A DNA stretch of 64,000 bases from JBKPCD01 sp046727175 (GCA_046727175.1 JBKPCD010000158.1:1-64000); one strand, 5' to 3'. Counted from the stretch's first letter, positions 8,139 through 16,284 are shown. The notes: generated by a model not told the origin, from the sequence alone. Numbers and translations: made by a program.

Positions 8139-8456
8139 GAACCTCAGCTTATGGACAGGGACTAGCGGGATCAAGCAGAACAGAACGGCGCTCCGGTACC
8201 AAAGGTGCTTGGACGATGTGTGTAGTCGCCGGCTTCCCGCCTGCGGTTCGCTACGGCAAGGCACGCTGAACGCGTAGCGCCGACCCCGGCGGGTCGCCCC
8301 GTGGCCTAGGGGTGCTGAGGTCGGGACGCGGCAGTCGGCGTCAGGTCGCCTGAGCAGCGTCGGACGCGACATGGCTTTTGCGAGCTTCGTCGAGGCGGCA
8401 ACACGAGAAACTCCAGGTCAGGGCTCAGGGCGAGAAGAAATGTAAAGGAGGACCGC
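8139..8456. other. Divergent intergenic region
   Basis: The 318-bp gap lies between the minus-strand operon start (8138) and a plus-strand gene (8457), so it should hold two divergent promoters. I could not identify convincing -35/-10 boxes. A small perfect hairpin, CGACCC-CGGC-GGGTCG, lies at 8281-8296. A strong ribosome site (AAAGGAGGA) at the right end belongs to the next gene. I see no other gene in it. Confidence 0.5.
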
Positions 8457-8711
8457 ATGGCGGAACAGAAACGTGACCAAGATTCCGCAGGGCCGAGTGA
8501 CGCAACACCATACGCACCGACGAAGGCGCCTGAGACACAAGCCGCCGCTGAAGAACGCGTGAGCCCGACCGATCCGCGTGCGATTCCCGGCGGCGCGCAA
8601 GGCGCGCGCGCCGAAATCGGTATGTCTGCAATGGATCGCGCCGATGTTCCATCGGGTGCCGAGAAGCCAGACCAGCTCGATGTCCGCGACACACCCGAAA
8701 GCGTGGAGTAG
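8457..8711 (+). CDS. Small hydrophilic acidic protein, unknown function
   Basis: This encodes 84 residues rich in E, D, A, P and Q, with no cysteine and no hydrophobic segment, so it is probably disordered and cytoplasmic. The coding call rests on an excellent ribosome binding site (AAAGGAGGA, 5 nt before the ATG) and on the gene ending 5 nt before the histidine kinase start, which implies co-transcription. No family is recognised. It could be a stress-related disordered protein or an accessory of the kinase; both are guesses. Confidence 0.55.
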   Translation: MAEQKRDQDSAGPSDATPYAPTKAPETQAAAEERVSPTDPRAIPGGAQGARAEIGMSAMDRADVPSGAEKPDQLDVRDTPESVE

Positions 8712-8716
8712 GGCGG

Positions 8717-10249
8717 ATGGCTCGACACTTGCAGGGCGTTGCGCGAGCAATCGCCAGCATGCCAATCCCCACCGACCCCGGCGCTCACCTCGAAGCGATC
8801 GTTTCGTCATCCGATGACGCCATTATCAGCACGGATCTCAACGGTGCGATTACGTCGTGGAACCGCGCTGCGGCAAGAATGTTCGGGTACGCGCCGGAGG
8901 AAGCGGTTGGACAGCCGCTAACGATCTTGACGCCTCCCGCACGGCTGCCCGAAGAAGACTTCATCCTGTCACGCGTCATGTCCGGAATCGTGGTCGGCCA
9001 TTACCAGACGATGCGGCTCCGGAGGAACGGCAGCCTCGTCGACGTCTCGTTGACGGTGTCCCCGCTTCGGAGCACGTCAGGCCAGGTGATTGGCGCTTTG
9101 ACGATCGCGCGCGACCTCGCGGAATGGCGGGGGATGGAGCGTCAGGCTCTTCGACTTGCGGCAATCATCGAGTGGTCCGACGACGCGATCGTCAGCAAGG
9201 ATCTGAACGGAATCATCCAGACATGGAACCGCGGCGCTGAACGGATCTTCGGTTACGCTCCTCACGAGGCGATCGGACGATCGATCGACCTCATCATTCC
9301 CGATGATCGCCGCGACGAGGAGACGACCGTGCTGCGCCGAATTCGCGACGGGAACGCGATCGAGCATTTCGAGACCGTTCGCCAGACGAAGGACGGCCGG
9401 TTGATTGACATCTCGCTGACGGTTTCGCCGATTCGGTCGAAAACCGGCGAGATCATCGGCGCCTCCAAGATCGCCCGCGACATCTCCGAGCAGAAGCGCC
9501 TCAGGCGGCAGGCTGACGAGGCGAGCCGCCTGAAGGACGAGTTCCTGGCAACGCTCTCGCACGAGCTGCGGACGCCGCTCAACACCGTCCTCGGATACAC
9601 GGCGATGCTGCGTGAGGAGGCCTTGTCGTCCGAGCATCGGGCGAAGGCGCTCGACGTCATCCAGCGGAACGCGGATGCGCTGCGACGCCTCGTCGACGAC
9701 ATCCTCGATGCGTCGCGGATCATCACGGGAAGAGTCCGGCTGAAACGCAGTCCCTGCCGCATCGACGAGGTCTTCGCTGAGGCCGTCGAGACCATCAGGC
9801 CGGCAGCGGATGCCAAGCACATCGAGATACGCGCCGATATCGCGCCGGGACTCACGGTACTCGGCGATGCCGACCGGATACGGCAGGTTTTCTGGAATCT
9901 CCTGACCAACGCGGTGAAGTTCACGCCTCGCGGAGGCACGGTGGTTGCGACGGCGCGCGCGACGGATCAGAACATCCGCATCATGGTCACTGACACCGGC
10001 ATTGGAATCCGCCCCGAGTCGCTGCCGTACCTGTTCCAGCGGTTCTGGCAGGCGGAGCGCGCCGACAACCGGGAGTACGGGGGGCTTGGATTGGGTCTCG
10101 CGCTCGCGCGCCACTTCACGGAACTGCACGGGGGCTCGATTTCCGCGACCAGCGAAGGGCCGGGGAAAGGTGCGACTTTTCAACTCGAGCTCCCCGAGTT
10201 CCAGCTGATGCAGATCGTCGAAGGCAAGAAGTCATCCGCGATCGGCTGA
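8717..10249 (+). CDS. Soluble PAS-PAS sensor histidine kinase
   Basis: This 510-residue two-component kinase has two PAS domains (about 22-135 and 145-260), each with the DDAI-S-DLNG-I--WN--A-R-FGYAP pattern. They are followed by a HisKA dimerisation domain with the phospho-acceptor His282 (TLSHELRTPLN) and a HATPase_c domain (NLLTNAVKFTP, DTGIGI, GLGLGLA). There are no membrane helices, so it senses a cytoplasmic signal, perhaps a small ligand, redox state or light through PAS. No response regulator is adjacent; the only nearby one, at 14 kb, is a broken remnant. It therefore looks like an orphan kinase, probably co-transcribed with the small acidic protein. Confidence 0.92.
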   Translation: MARHLQGVARAIASMPIPTDPGAHLEAIVSSSDDAIISTDLNGAITSWNRAAARMFGYAPEEAVGQPLTILTPPARLPEEDFILSRVMSGIVVGHYQTMRLRRNGSLVDVSLTVSPLRSTSGQVIGALTIARDLAEWRGMERQALRLAAIIEWSDDAIVSKDLNGIIQTWNRGAERIFGYAPHEAIGRSIDLIIPDDRRDEETTVLRRIRDGNAIEHFETVRQTKDGRLIDISLTVSPIRSKTGEIIGASKIARDISEQKRLRRQADEASRLKDEFLATLSHELRTPLNTVLGYTAMLREEALSSEHRAKALDVIQRNADALRRLVDDILDASRIITGRVRLKRSPCRIDEVFAEAVETIRPAADAKHIEIRADIAPGLTVLGDADRIRQVFWNLLTNAVKFTPRGGTVVATARATDQNIRIMVTDTGIGIRPESLPYLFQRFWQAERADNREYGGLGLGLALARHFTELHGGSISATSEGPGKGATFQLELPEFQLMQIVEGKKSSAIG

Positions 10250-10259
10250 CCAGACCTCA

Positions 10260-11462
10260 CTACCTCTTCACGTATTTCATCAACCGTTTCGGCCCGACTT
10301 CTGCGCCATAGATAATCCCCTGCGCGTCAGCGGCGACGCCTTCCGCAGCGCTCGTGTTCGTCGCGCGTTCGGTCGGATCCGGGATGAAGTACTTCACGAC
10401 GCCGTCCCTCGCGCTTCCGATGCGGATCCCGCGCTTCCAGCCGTCGTGATTCCGTGAAACGGATTCGGATTCGGAATCCGCCACGTAGAGCGTGTCCGCG
10501 CTGTCGATGTACAGCCCGCTCGGTCGGCTGAATTGTTTCCAGTCGGTGACGTACCTGCCGTCCTGATCGAGGACCTGGATTCGATTGTTGCTTCGATCGG
10601 CTACGAACAGCCGGCCCGCGGAATCCATCGCGAGCGCGTGCGGCTGATCGAACTCGCCAATGCCGGCGCCGGTCTGGCCCCATCGCTTGATCAGCTTTCC
10701 ATCTTTCGAGAATTTCAGCACCTCGGACTTCCCCTGACCGTGCCCTTGAGACACGAAGATGTCTCCGTTTGGCGCGATCAGGACGTCATTGGGCTGGTAG
10801 AAGTAACCCGGATCGACTGCGCCGCCCGGCGATCCGAGCGTCATCAGCAGCCGGCCGTCAGGACTGAATTTGAATATCTGATGTCCCTTCGTCGCTCCTG
10901 GTGGCGGTCCCGTGGGTGCGGTCGCGCCGCCGGCCTGCTGTCCTGCCGCAGCTTCGGCCGCCGGCGCTGTGCCCCGAGTTCCTCCGGCGGTGCCGGACTG
11001 CGTTGACGCGCCCGCCGCGCCTCGCCCGGAGCCGCGAGCAGCCCGCGGTGCGTTGTCGCTGTAGTCGGTCACCCAGATGTTGCCGTCGCGATCCACCGCA
11101 ATCCCGTGCGGAGAGGCGATCATCCCTGCGCCGAAGCTCTTGATCAGATTGCCCGACGCGTCGAAGTGGAGAATCGGCTCGAGTGCGGACATCTCTCCCG
11201 TCGCGGCATTCGCGACGCAGCTGTTCGCGCCGCACCGCTCCGCGACCCAGATGCTCGTGCCATCTCGATCGATGTCGACGGCGCTCGTGGAGCCCCACGT
11301 CCGCCCTTCGGGCATCTTGGCCCAGCCTTCGATGCTCTGATACGGGTTGGGGAGATCGTTGGTCGGCTGGATCTCGCGCTGGGCTGACGTTGGACTCGAC
11401 CCTGCGAGCGCGGCAACTGCGAGAATCACGGCCAGTGTGGACACACGAGACTGGATCATCAT
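10260..11462 (-). CDS. Secreted NHL-repeat beta-propeller protein
   Basis: The mature part is an NHL-repeat propeller of the kind seen in peptidyl-alpha-hydroxyglycine amidating lyase-like proteins. Repeated blades include SPHGIAVDRDGNIWVTD, QPNDVLIAPNGDIFVSQG, QPHALAMDSAGRLFVADRSNNRI and RPSGLYIDSADTLYVADSES. A low-complexity Gly/Ala/Thr-rich linker of about 55 residues interrupts the second blade. ATG 11462 gives a normal signal peptide (MMIQSRVSTLAVILAVAALAG). The frame extends to an ATG at 11552 that overlaps the upstream stop, but that extension is encoded by a degenerate AAA-rich heptamer tract. It is the last gene of the subtilase/beta-barrel operon. Enzymatic activity is unproven. Confidence 0.75.
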   Translation of the reverse strand: MMIQSRVSTLAVILAVAALAGSSPTSAQREIQPTNDLPNPYQSIEGWAKMPEGRTWGSTSAVDIDRDGTSIWVAERCGANSCVANAATGEMSALEPILHFDASGNLIKSFGAGMIASPHGIAVDRDGNIWVTDYSDNAPRAARGSGRGAAGASTQSGTAGGTRGTAPAAEAAAGQQAGGATAPTGPPPGATKGHQIFKFSPDGRLLMTLGSPGGAVDPGYFYQPNDVLIAPNGDIFVSQGHGQGKSEVLKFSKDGKLIKRWGQTGAGIGEFDQPHALAMDSAGRLFVADRSNNRIQVLDQDGRYVTDWKQFSRPSGLYIDSADTLYVADSESESVSRNHDGWKRGIRIGSARDGVVKYFIPDPTERATNTSAAEGVAADAQGIIYGAEVGPKRLMKYVKR

Positions 11463-11464
11463 CA

Positions 11465-11548
11465 CCGTCCTGCGAGACGGCGGGCATGATAGCACTGACT
11501 GGGCTCGTGGCTTTGCGCTTTGGGATTTGGCTTTTGAGTTTTGACTCA
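11465..11548. repeat. Degenerate heptamer tract
   Basis: On the minus strand the stretch reads as AAA-rich heptamers (AAAACTC, AAAAGCC, AAATCCC, AAAGCGC, AAAGCCA). It lies in the short spacer between the barrel gene and the NHL gene. The same class of period-7 tract occurs at 41837-41885. It is not convincing coding sequence. Confidence 0.4.
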
Positions 11549-12235
11549 TCACCGCCCAATGATGAACTTGAATCGCACGGCGGTTCCGCCGAGATCTTTC
11601 TCGTTCACGTCCTCCGAGATACCGCCGTTGCCGAGAATGCCCGGAACGTGCGTGAACTGACCGTCGACAGCAAGCGCGACCCAGCGATGGACGCGGACCT
11701 CGAGGCCGCCGGTCGCGAGGTACCCGACGTGCCGCGTATCGACGTCATCCGAAAAGCCGGACGTCTCTCGATAACCGTACGATCCAATCCCAGCGCCGAC
11801 GTACGGCACGATGTTCCGGTGCCTGCGCAGGGTGAAACGGTAGCCGCCGGTCACTTCGACTGGGGTGATTGTCGCCGTCAGAGGAATCCCGAGTTGAAAG
11901 GACTGGCCGCTCGAGCGAAAGGCCCGCTCGCCGTCCTTCTTGAATCGCGACACGCTGAACTCGCCGAACCATCCATCGCGATGCACGACCTGCGCGCCGC
12001 CGCCGAAGAACGGACCGTTCGAGCTGCCGAAAATCGCATCGAACGTCGTCGGCGCGGCGAACGCCTGTTCAGTGAGGAGCCCGAACGCGCGGATGGAGAA
12101 CGTCGGAGCGGCGGGCTTCGTCATCGGCGGCTGACGAGGCTGACGAGAGGTCGCTTGATCGTCGACATCCGTCTGCGCCAGGACGGGTCCGGCGATGGTG
12201 AGGATCAGAAGAATCGGCGCAGAGAATCTCTTCAT
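11549..12235 (-). CDS. Outer-membrane beta-barrel protein (OmpA/OmpW-like porin fold)
   Basis: The 228-residue protein has a signal peptide (MKRFSAPILLILTIAGPVLAQ), a short Pro/Gln-rich linker, then alternating hydrophobic strands typical of an eight-stranded barrel. Examples are GGGAQVVHRDGWFGEFSVSRF, VEVTGGYRFTL, NIVPYVGAGIGSYGYRET and VALAVDGQFTHV. It ends in FKFIIGR, close to the terminal aromatic signature of barrel proteins. The gene overlaps the subtilase stop by 4 bp (ATGA, 12232-12235), which implies coupled synthesis. The role could be an outer-membrane partner of the secreted protease and NHL protein; the ligand is unknown. Confidence 0.75.
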   Translation of the reverse strand: MKRFSAPILLILTIAGPVLAQTDVDDQATSRQPRQPPMTKPAAPTFSIRAFGLLTEQAFAAPTTFDAIFGSSNGPFFGGGAQVVHRDGWFGEFSVSRFKKDGERAFRSSGQSFQLGIPLTATITPVEVTGGYRFTLRRHRNIVPYVGAGIGSYGYRETSGFSDDVDTRHVGYLATGGLEVRVHRWVALAVDGQFTHVPGILGNGGISEDVNEKDLGGTAVRFKFIIGR

Positions 12236-13869
12236 CGTGCGAGCCCCAATCCACGAAGTGTGTTGCGTGCCTGAACCTCGCCGAAGCCGAACTCGTCGTC
12301 ACGGCCTGGCGTGCCCAGATCGGTGGCGAACTTCTCGAGTGCCGCTTCGATCGCGGCAGGTGACGTGATCCCCTGCTGAATCAGCATCGCGGCCACGCCC
12401 GCGACGTGGGGTGCCGCCATCGACGTGCCGGTGAAGTAGAAGTACGCGACCGCATCGAATCGTGGCGCGATGAACCGTGACGGCTCACTCGTGAACGTCT
12501 CCACCAGATCGAGATCCAGCGTCTGCTGGAGAATGCCCCCCTCGTCGCCGAACCCCCGAAACGATTCGCCTGGCGCCGCGAGCTCCATGTAGCCTCCGGT
12601 CGTCGAGTAGAACGCCCGGTTGTGATTGCGATCGGTGGCCGCGACCGAGACGGCACCCTGCACGCGGTTGGCGATCTCGGCGTAAACCTCCGTCTCGTTT
12701 CCGTCCTCGAACCCGTTGCCCCCCGCGATGGCAACGAACACCCCCTTTCCAACCGCGTACCTGATTGCGTCCTCGACGACAGGAGCAGACCTGGCGGGAC
12801 CCGTCCGGCCGATGCTCATGTTGATCACCTGCGCGCCGTTGTCCGCCGCATACCGGATGCCGCGTGCGACGGTGTCGTCGGTACCGGTATTCGGCGACCC
12901 GAAAATCACGTCCCAGTCGCTGTCGATGACCTTGACCGGCATCAGCTTCACGTTGAACGCGACGCCGGCAACGCCGATGTTGTTGTTCGTCGTCTGACCG
13001 ATGGTGCCGCTCACGTGCGTACCGTGACCGTCGAGATCGACCGGAACGGTCGTATCCCAGATGAAGTCGCGCGGCGCGACGAACCGGCTCGAGGGGCCAA
13101 GATCCGGCGCAGCGACGAACGAGAGACTCAAATTGCCAAGGGCGGGATAGAGCGTGCCACTGGAGCCGCCGACGAAGACGTCGCCGTCGGCATCGACGCG
13201 AAACGCACTGGCTCTGTACGAACGCGTCGTGCTGGTGTACGCGACGCCAGTATCGAGCACCGCTACCGTAATCGTCGAGCCTGCTGCCGGCTGAATGTCC
13301 CACGCGTGTTCCATGTCGATATCGGGCAGGTTCCATTGCTTCGAGTAGAGAGGATCGTTGGGCCTGAAGTACGCGCGCACGCGATACGCGGGCTGGGCGT
13401 ACTCGACGCCGGCCCTCACAGCCAGCGCAGCTGCTGCAGCTTCGGCGTCCTCTGTCGGATCGATGTTCACGATCTCGAAATCGGCTGATGACGGTTGCTC
13501 GGACGCTCTCGCTCTGGTCGCGGAAAGCGCCGACACGCGCGCCGTCGACGATGTGCCGGCGCGGAACTTGACAATCAGTTTGCCGGCAACGTAGCGCGCT
13601 CCAGATGCGCCGACTCGTTCGGGCGGACCGTTCAGCGACCGAATCGATTCACGTACCCGCGCTTCAGGACTATCGGGCGCACGATACACGCGCGCGACGA
13701 GTCCGCGATCGATGGCGGGCATCGCCGCGGAACGTTGTGCGGTCTGCTCCTGCCCGCGCGTGTTGTGAACGATGAGGAAACTGAGAACGATCGACAGAAT
13801 CAGAACAGGGGACCGACCGCTACGCACCTTTCGCACGATTGCACCTTTCGCTCCTCCGACTCCAAGCAC
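12232..13869 (-). CDS. Secreted subtilisin-like serine protease (S8) with fervidolysin-like prodomain
   Basis: The 545-residue subtilase shows the full catalytic triad: Asp206 (AVLDTGV), His282 (GHGTHVSGT) and Ser483 (GTSMAAPHVAG), with the oxyanion Asn385 (AGGNG). A signal anchor or peptide is at about residues 20-40. Residues about 90-168 (GKLIVKFRAG, then VEYAQPAYRVR) are the N-terminal inhibitory prodomain. Between Asp and His there is an insert of about 60 residues. The enzyme should be exported and self-processed. It is the first gene of an operon with a beta-barrel protein and an NHL propeller, joined by 4-bp overlaps, suggesting a shared extracellular or periplasmic function. Confidence 0.9.
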   Translation of the reverse strand: MLGVGGAKGAIVRKVRSGRSPVLILSIVLSFLIVHNTRGQEQTAQRSAAMPAIDRGLVARVYRAPDSPEARVRESIRSLNGPPERVGASGARYVAGKLIVKFRAGTSSTARVSALSATRARASEQPSSADFEIVNIDPTEDAEAAAAALAVRAGVEYAQPAYRVRAYFRPNDPLYSKQWNLPDIDMEHAWDIQPAAGSTITVAVLDTGVAYTSTTRSYRASAFRVDADGDVFVGGSSGTLYPALGNLSLSFVAAPDLGPSSRFVAPRDFIWDTTVPVDLDGHGTHVSGTIGQTTNNNIGVAGVAFNVKLMPVKVIDSDWDVIFGSPNTGTDDTVARGIRYAADNGAQVINMSIGRTGPARSAPVVEDAIRYAVGKGVFVAIAGGNGFEDGNETEVYAEIANRVQGAVSVAATDRNHNRAFYSTTGGYMELAAPGESFRGFGDEGGILQQTLDLDLVETFTSEPSRFIAPRFDAVAYFYFTGTSMAAPHVAGVAAMLIQQGITSPAAIEAALEKFATDLGTPGRDDEFGFGEVQARNTLRGLGLAR

Positions 13870-14065
13870 CGAGAACCAAGCACGTCATGCATGCAAACTT
13901 TGCGACTAGCTGTTGGGAACCACCTCGCGCAGCTCAACTGCTGAGACGAGCACCGTCGATCGCTTCACGTTCGTCACTCGGAGAGCACAGCCTGTCTCGA
14001 AAGACGGACATGGGCTCCAACCGCCGCGTGCGCGACAACGGAGCGTGGGCGCTGTCGTAGAAGGC

Positions 14066-14330
14066 GAAGTGACGCGCGGCGCTGACGATTACCTTGCCAA
14101 ACCGTTCGTTAGCTGCGACCTACTCGCCAGGGTGGGCACGTTCACGCGGCGGGACGAACTCACGCTCGATCGCCTCACCGAGGCGACCTTGCAATGTTCC
14201 GGTGCACCTTTGACACGGCAGCCGCGTCGCAATCGTGCGCGGGCGTCAGGTCGAGCTGACACGGCAGGAGTTCGATCTGCTCCATCGTCTGACGTCGCGT
14301 CGCGGGATGATGCTAGGGTACTCACCCCTC
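14066..14330 (+). pseudogene. Broken OmpR-family response regulator
   Basis: Two pieces in different frames are visible. From 14066 one frame encodes EVTRGADDYLAKPF then DLLARVG, the end of a receiver domain with the conserved K-P pair. From about 14235 another frame encodes RGRQVELTRQEFDLLHRL, the start of an OmpR-type winged-helix domain. The phospho-acceptor region, the middle and the true C-terminus are missing and a frameshift separates the pieces. The remainder of the 13870-14321 gap shows nothing recognisable. The gene is a decayed regulator next to an orphan padR. Confidence 0.6.
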
Positions 14331-14669
14331 TCGCGCGGGACCCATCACACGTGCGATGGCGTCGGCCAGCTGCTTCCACTTCGATTTCTCGCGAGTGAGC
14401 TGCTTGCGCCCGGCCGGCGTGAGCCGGTAGTACTTGAACTCTCGGTTGCGGTCTCTGGCGATCTCCCACGCGGAGGTCACCCAGCCTTTCTTCTCCAATC
14501 GATGGAGCGCCGGGTACAGCGACCCATGCTCGACCTGCAGCACGTCGTCGGTCGTCCGCTGGATGTGTTTGGCGATCTCGTGGCCGTGGGCGGGCCCGAA
14601 GAGGAGCGTCCGCAGGATCAGCATATCGAGCGTGCCCTGCAACAGAACAACTCGATCGTCTTTTGGCAT
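14322..14669 (-). CDS. PadR-family transcriptional regulator (orphan)
   Basis: The 115-residue PadR repressor has a winged helix at residues about 10-75 (LLQGTLDMLILRTL, GHEIAKHIQ, LQVEHGSLYPALHRLEKKGWV) followed by the YYRLTPAGRKQL wing and a short C-terminal helix. ATG 14669 is chosen over ATG 14681: the latter lies inside an inverted repeat and next to a TAGAAT -10 box (14680-14685, minus), so it is unlikely to be in the transcript. Such PadR genes usually precede an ADOP permease, but here the downstream space holds only response-regulator debris, so the target gene has probably been lost or lies elsewhere. Confidence 0.88.
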   Translation of the reverse strand: MPKDDRVVLLQGTLDMLILRTLLFGPAHGHEIAKHIQRTTDDVLQVEHGSLYPALHRLEKKGWVTSAWEIARDRNREFKYYRLTPAGRKQLTREKSKWKQLADAIARVMGPAREG

Positions 14670-14672
14670 CGT

Positions 14673-14687
14673 GGTAGACATTCTACC
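14673..14687 (-). promoter_or_regulatory. Inverted repeat and -10 box of the orphan padR
   Basis: GGTAGA-CAT-TCTACC is a perfect 6-bp inverted repeat. On the minus strand it contains TAGAAT (14685-14680), a good -10 hexamer; 10 nt separate it from ATG 14669. The matching -35 (CAAACA at about 14703-14708) is weak. The arrangement mirrors the padR promoter at 43280-43320, which supports autorepression by PadR and a leaderless or near-leaderless transcript. Confidence 0.55.
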
Positions 14688-14694
14688 GCCGTCT

Positions 14695-15075
14695 TTACCA
14701 CCTGTTTGTCCCGGACTTCAGCCACGCTCTGATGCCCTGGCCGGCAAGCGGTTCCTGGGCGAAGCGCGGGATCACGTGCATGTGCGCGTGGAATACTTCC
14801 TGACCGCCGGTCTTCCCGCAGTTCCATCCGATGTTGTAGCCGTCAGGCCTGAACTCATCGTCCATCCAGCGCTTCACCACAGCTAAGAGCCTGAACGTCG
14901 CGACGATCTCCGCCTCTGTGAGATCGAAGACCGTCTCTCTGTGCGCCGCGGGAACGATGATCCCCGAGTGCTTCAGCGATCCCTGATACCGCTCGTCCTG
15001 AATGAACAGCGCCAGATCGTTCCGAAAGACAATCCGCGAGGCTGCCTCGGTCATCGAGCAGTAGGGGCAATCCAT
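14695..15075 (-). CDS. HIT-family nucleotide hydrolase
   Basis: This is a 126-residue histidine triad protein with the catalytic HAHMH motif at residues 96-100 (VFHAHMHVIPRF) and the conserved KHSGIIVPAAHRETVFDL segment. An N-terminal CPYC (3-6) may bind zinc as in Fhit/HIT subgroups. HIT enzymes hydrolyse nucleoside phosphoramidates or dinucleoside polyphosphates in the cytoplasm. ATG 15075 is chosen because the family starts just before the CPYC; the longer frame has an Arg-rich, unrelated N-terminus. It follows the histidine phosphatase gene by 22 nt on the same strand, so the two are probably co-transcribed. Confidence 0.88.
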   Translation of the reverse strand: MDCPYCSMTEAASRIVFRNDLALFIQDERYQGSLKHSGIIVPAAHRETVFDLTEAEIVATFRLLAVVKRWMDDEFRPDGYNIGWNCGKTGGQEVFHAHMHVIPRFAQEPLAGQGIRAWLKSGTNRW

Positions 15076-15097
15076 CGCGTGCAGCTCGGTTGCTCGC

Positions 15098-15772
15098 CTA
15101 CGCGCGCCCGCCGTGGTCCCACCACTTCGACAGACTCTGATCCGTAACGCGCGTGTCGGTTGCATAGTGGGAGATATCGTTGAAGAGCATCAGGCGTGCG
15201 CGGACCGGATCGCGAAAGTCCAGGATGTTGAGGCAGGCAGGCCGCTGATCGAGCCGATCGCGGTACCCCCGCGCATCGAAACCGAGCAGGCTGCTGAGGA
15301 GCAGGCGAATCGTCGCTTTGTGAGACACGGCGAGGACGCGCTGGCCCGCGTGCCGGACGATAATCTCGCGGATCGCCGGCAGCGCGCGGGCAAGAACCGA
15401 CACGCCTGATTCGCCGCCTGCCGGCGCGAACGTGAAGGGATCCGCCTCCCATGCCGCGTACTCGCTCGCGAAGCGCGTCTCGACTTCGTGCCGCGTCAAC
15501 CCCTCCCAGTGCCCGTGGCTGATCTCTCGCAGTCCGTCGGACGTCATGGGCTCGAGCCGACAGGGTCCGGCGATGATCCGCGCCGTCTCCACGGTCCGTG
15601 AATACGGACTGCAGTAAATCCCGGAGATGCCTTCTCGGCGCAGCCGCTCGCCCAGACGCACGGCCTGACCGCGTCCTTCCTCCGAGAGATCGACGCCGAT
15701 GTCGCCTGAGAAGCGATCTTCGGCCGTCAACTGTGTCGCGCCATGGCGAACGAGATAGAGGCGTGTCGTCAC
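15098..15772 (-). CDS. Histidine phosphatase family protein (phosphoglycerate mutase-like)
   Basis: The 224-residue protein has the phospho-accepting RHG motif at residues 9-11 (LYLVRHGAT), the usual LSEEGRGQA helix, the IYCSPYSRTVETA segment, a REISHGHWEG loop and the second catalytic His in VLAVSHKATIRLLL. This resembles CobC/GpmB-type phosphatases. The substrate cannot be decided from sequence; alpha-ribazole phosphate or sugar phosphates are typical of the family. It is immediately upstream of the HIT gene on the same strand. Confidence 0.9.
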   Translation of the reverse strand: MTTRLYLVRHGATQLTAEDRFSGDIGVDLSEEGRGQAVRLGERLRREGISGIYCSPYSRTVETARIIAGPCRLEPMTSDGLREISHGHWEGLTRHEVETRFASEYAAWEADPFTFAPAGGESGVSVLARALPAIREIIVRHAGQRVLAVSHKATIRLLLSSLLGFDARGYRDRLDQRPACLNILDFRDPVRARLMLFNDISHYATDTRVTDQSLSKWWDHGGRA

Positions 15773-15836
15773 GCCAGAATCTTACTCCGTCCAGAGTACG
15801 ACGACTGGAGTTGGTGGGGCGGCTGCCAGCTTCAGT

Positions 15837-15940
15837 AGCTCGGGGGCTCGGTGGCTCGGGGGCTCGGTGGCTCGGGGGCTCGGTGGCTCGGGGGCTCGGT
15901 GGCTCGGTGGCTCGGTGGCTCGGTGGCTCGGTGGCTCGGA
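15837..15940. repeat. Octamer tandem array GGCTCGG(G/T)
   Basis: Thirteen contiguous 8-bp units (first AGCTCGGG, last GGCTCGGA). Units 2-8 alternate between final T and G, so the left half has a 16-bp higher-order period; the right half is uniform with T. It lies in the gap between the phosphatase start and the antitoxin. No spacers are present, so it is not a CRISPR. It is probably a simple sequence array prone to slippage. Confidence 0.85.
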
Positions 15941-16017
15941 AGGAATTGTCTCGGTTTCAGGCCGTCGATATCTTCTGGGTCATGAAGTTCGCCGTGCGAA
16001 GCGGCGGGCAATGTGCA

Positions 16018-16043
16018 ATGTGATACACATATTTCGTTCATAA
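16018..16043 (+). promoter_or_regulatory. Inverted repeat and possible -10 upstream of the toxin-antitoxin operon
   Basis: ATGTG-ATA-CACAT (16018-16030) is a perfect 5-bp inverted repeat ending 20 bp before the antitoxin ATG. CATAAT (about 16038-16043) could be the -10 box. Ribbon-helix-helix antitoxins normally bind short palindromes in their own promoter, so this is a candidate autoregulatory operator. The -35 box is not clear. Confidence 0.4.
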
Positions 16044-16050
16044 TACTGCC

Positions 16051-16284
16051 ATGAAGAATGTTCAGGTTACTGTGGACGATGAGACGCTCCGTCAGGTCGA
16101 TCGAGTGTCCAAGTCGCTGGGGCTGAAGCGATCCGAGATCGTGCGGCAGGCGCTTCGACAGTGGCTCCGACGCCAGGCAGTCGAGCGTTTCGAAGATAGC
16201 TGGATCGCGGCGGTCCGGAAACATTCCGACGACCCGGCCCGAGGGGACGACTGGATCGGAATCCAGGCCTGGAGCCGCAAATGA
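16051..16284 (+). CDS. Ribbon-helix-helix antitoxin
   Basis: The 77-residue protein starts with the beta-strand and helices of a CopG/MetJ-type ribbon-helix-helix domain (NVQVTVDDETLRQVDRVSKSL, then LKRSEIVRQALRQWL). Its C-terminal tail (residues about 48-77), rich in D and W, should wrap the toxin. The stop overlaps the toxin ATG by 4 bp (16281-16284), the usual arrangement of type II toxin-antitoxin operons. It should both neutralise the downstream MazF-type toxin and repress its own promoter. Confidence 0.88.
   Translation: MKNVQVTVDDETLRQVDRVSKSLGLKRSEIVRQALRQWLRRQAVERFEDSWIAAVRKHSDDPARGDDWIGIQAWSRK

Noticed and set aside
15837..15940. Possible CRISPR array
   Set aside because: The repeats are 8 bp and contiguous with no spacers, and no cas gene is present.
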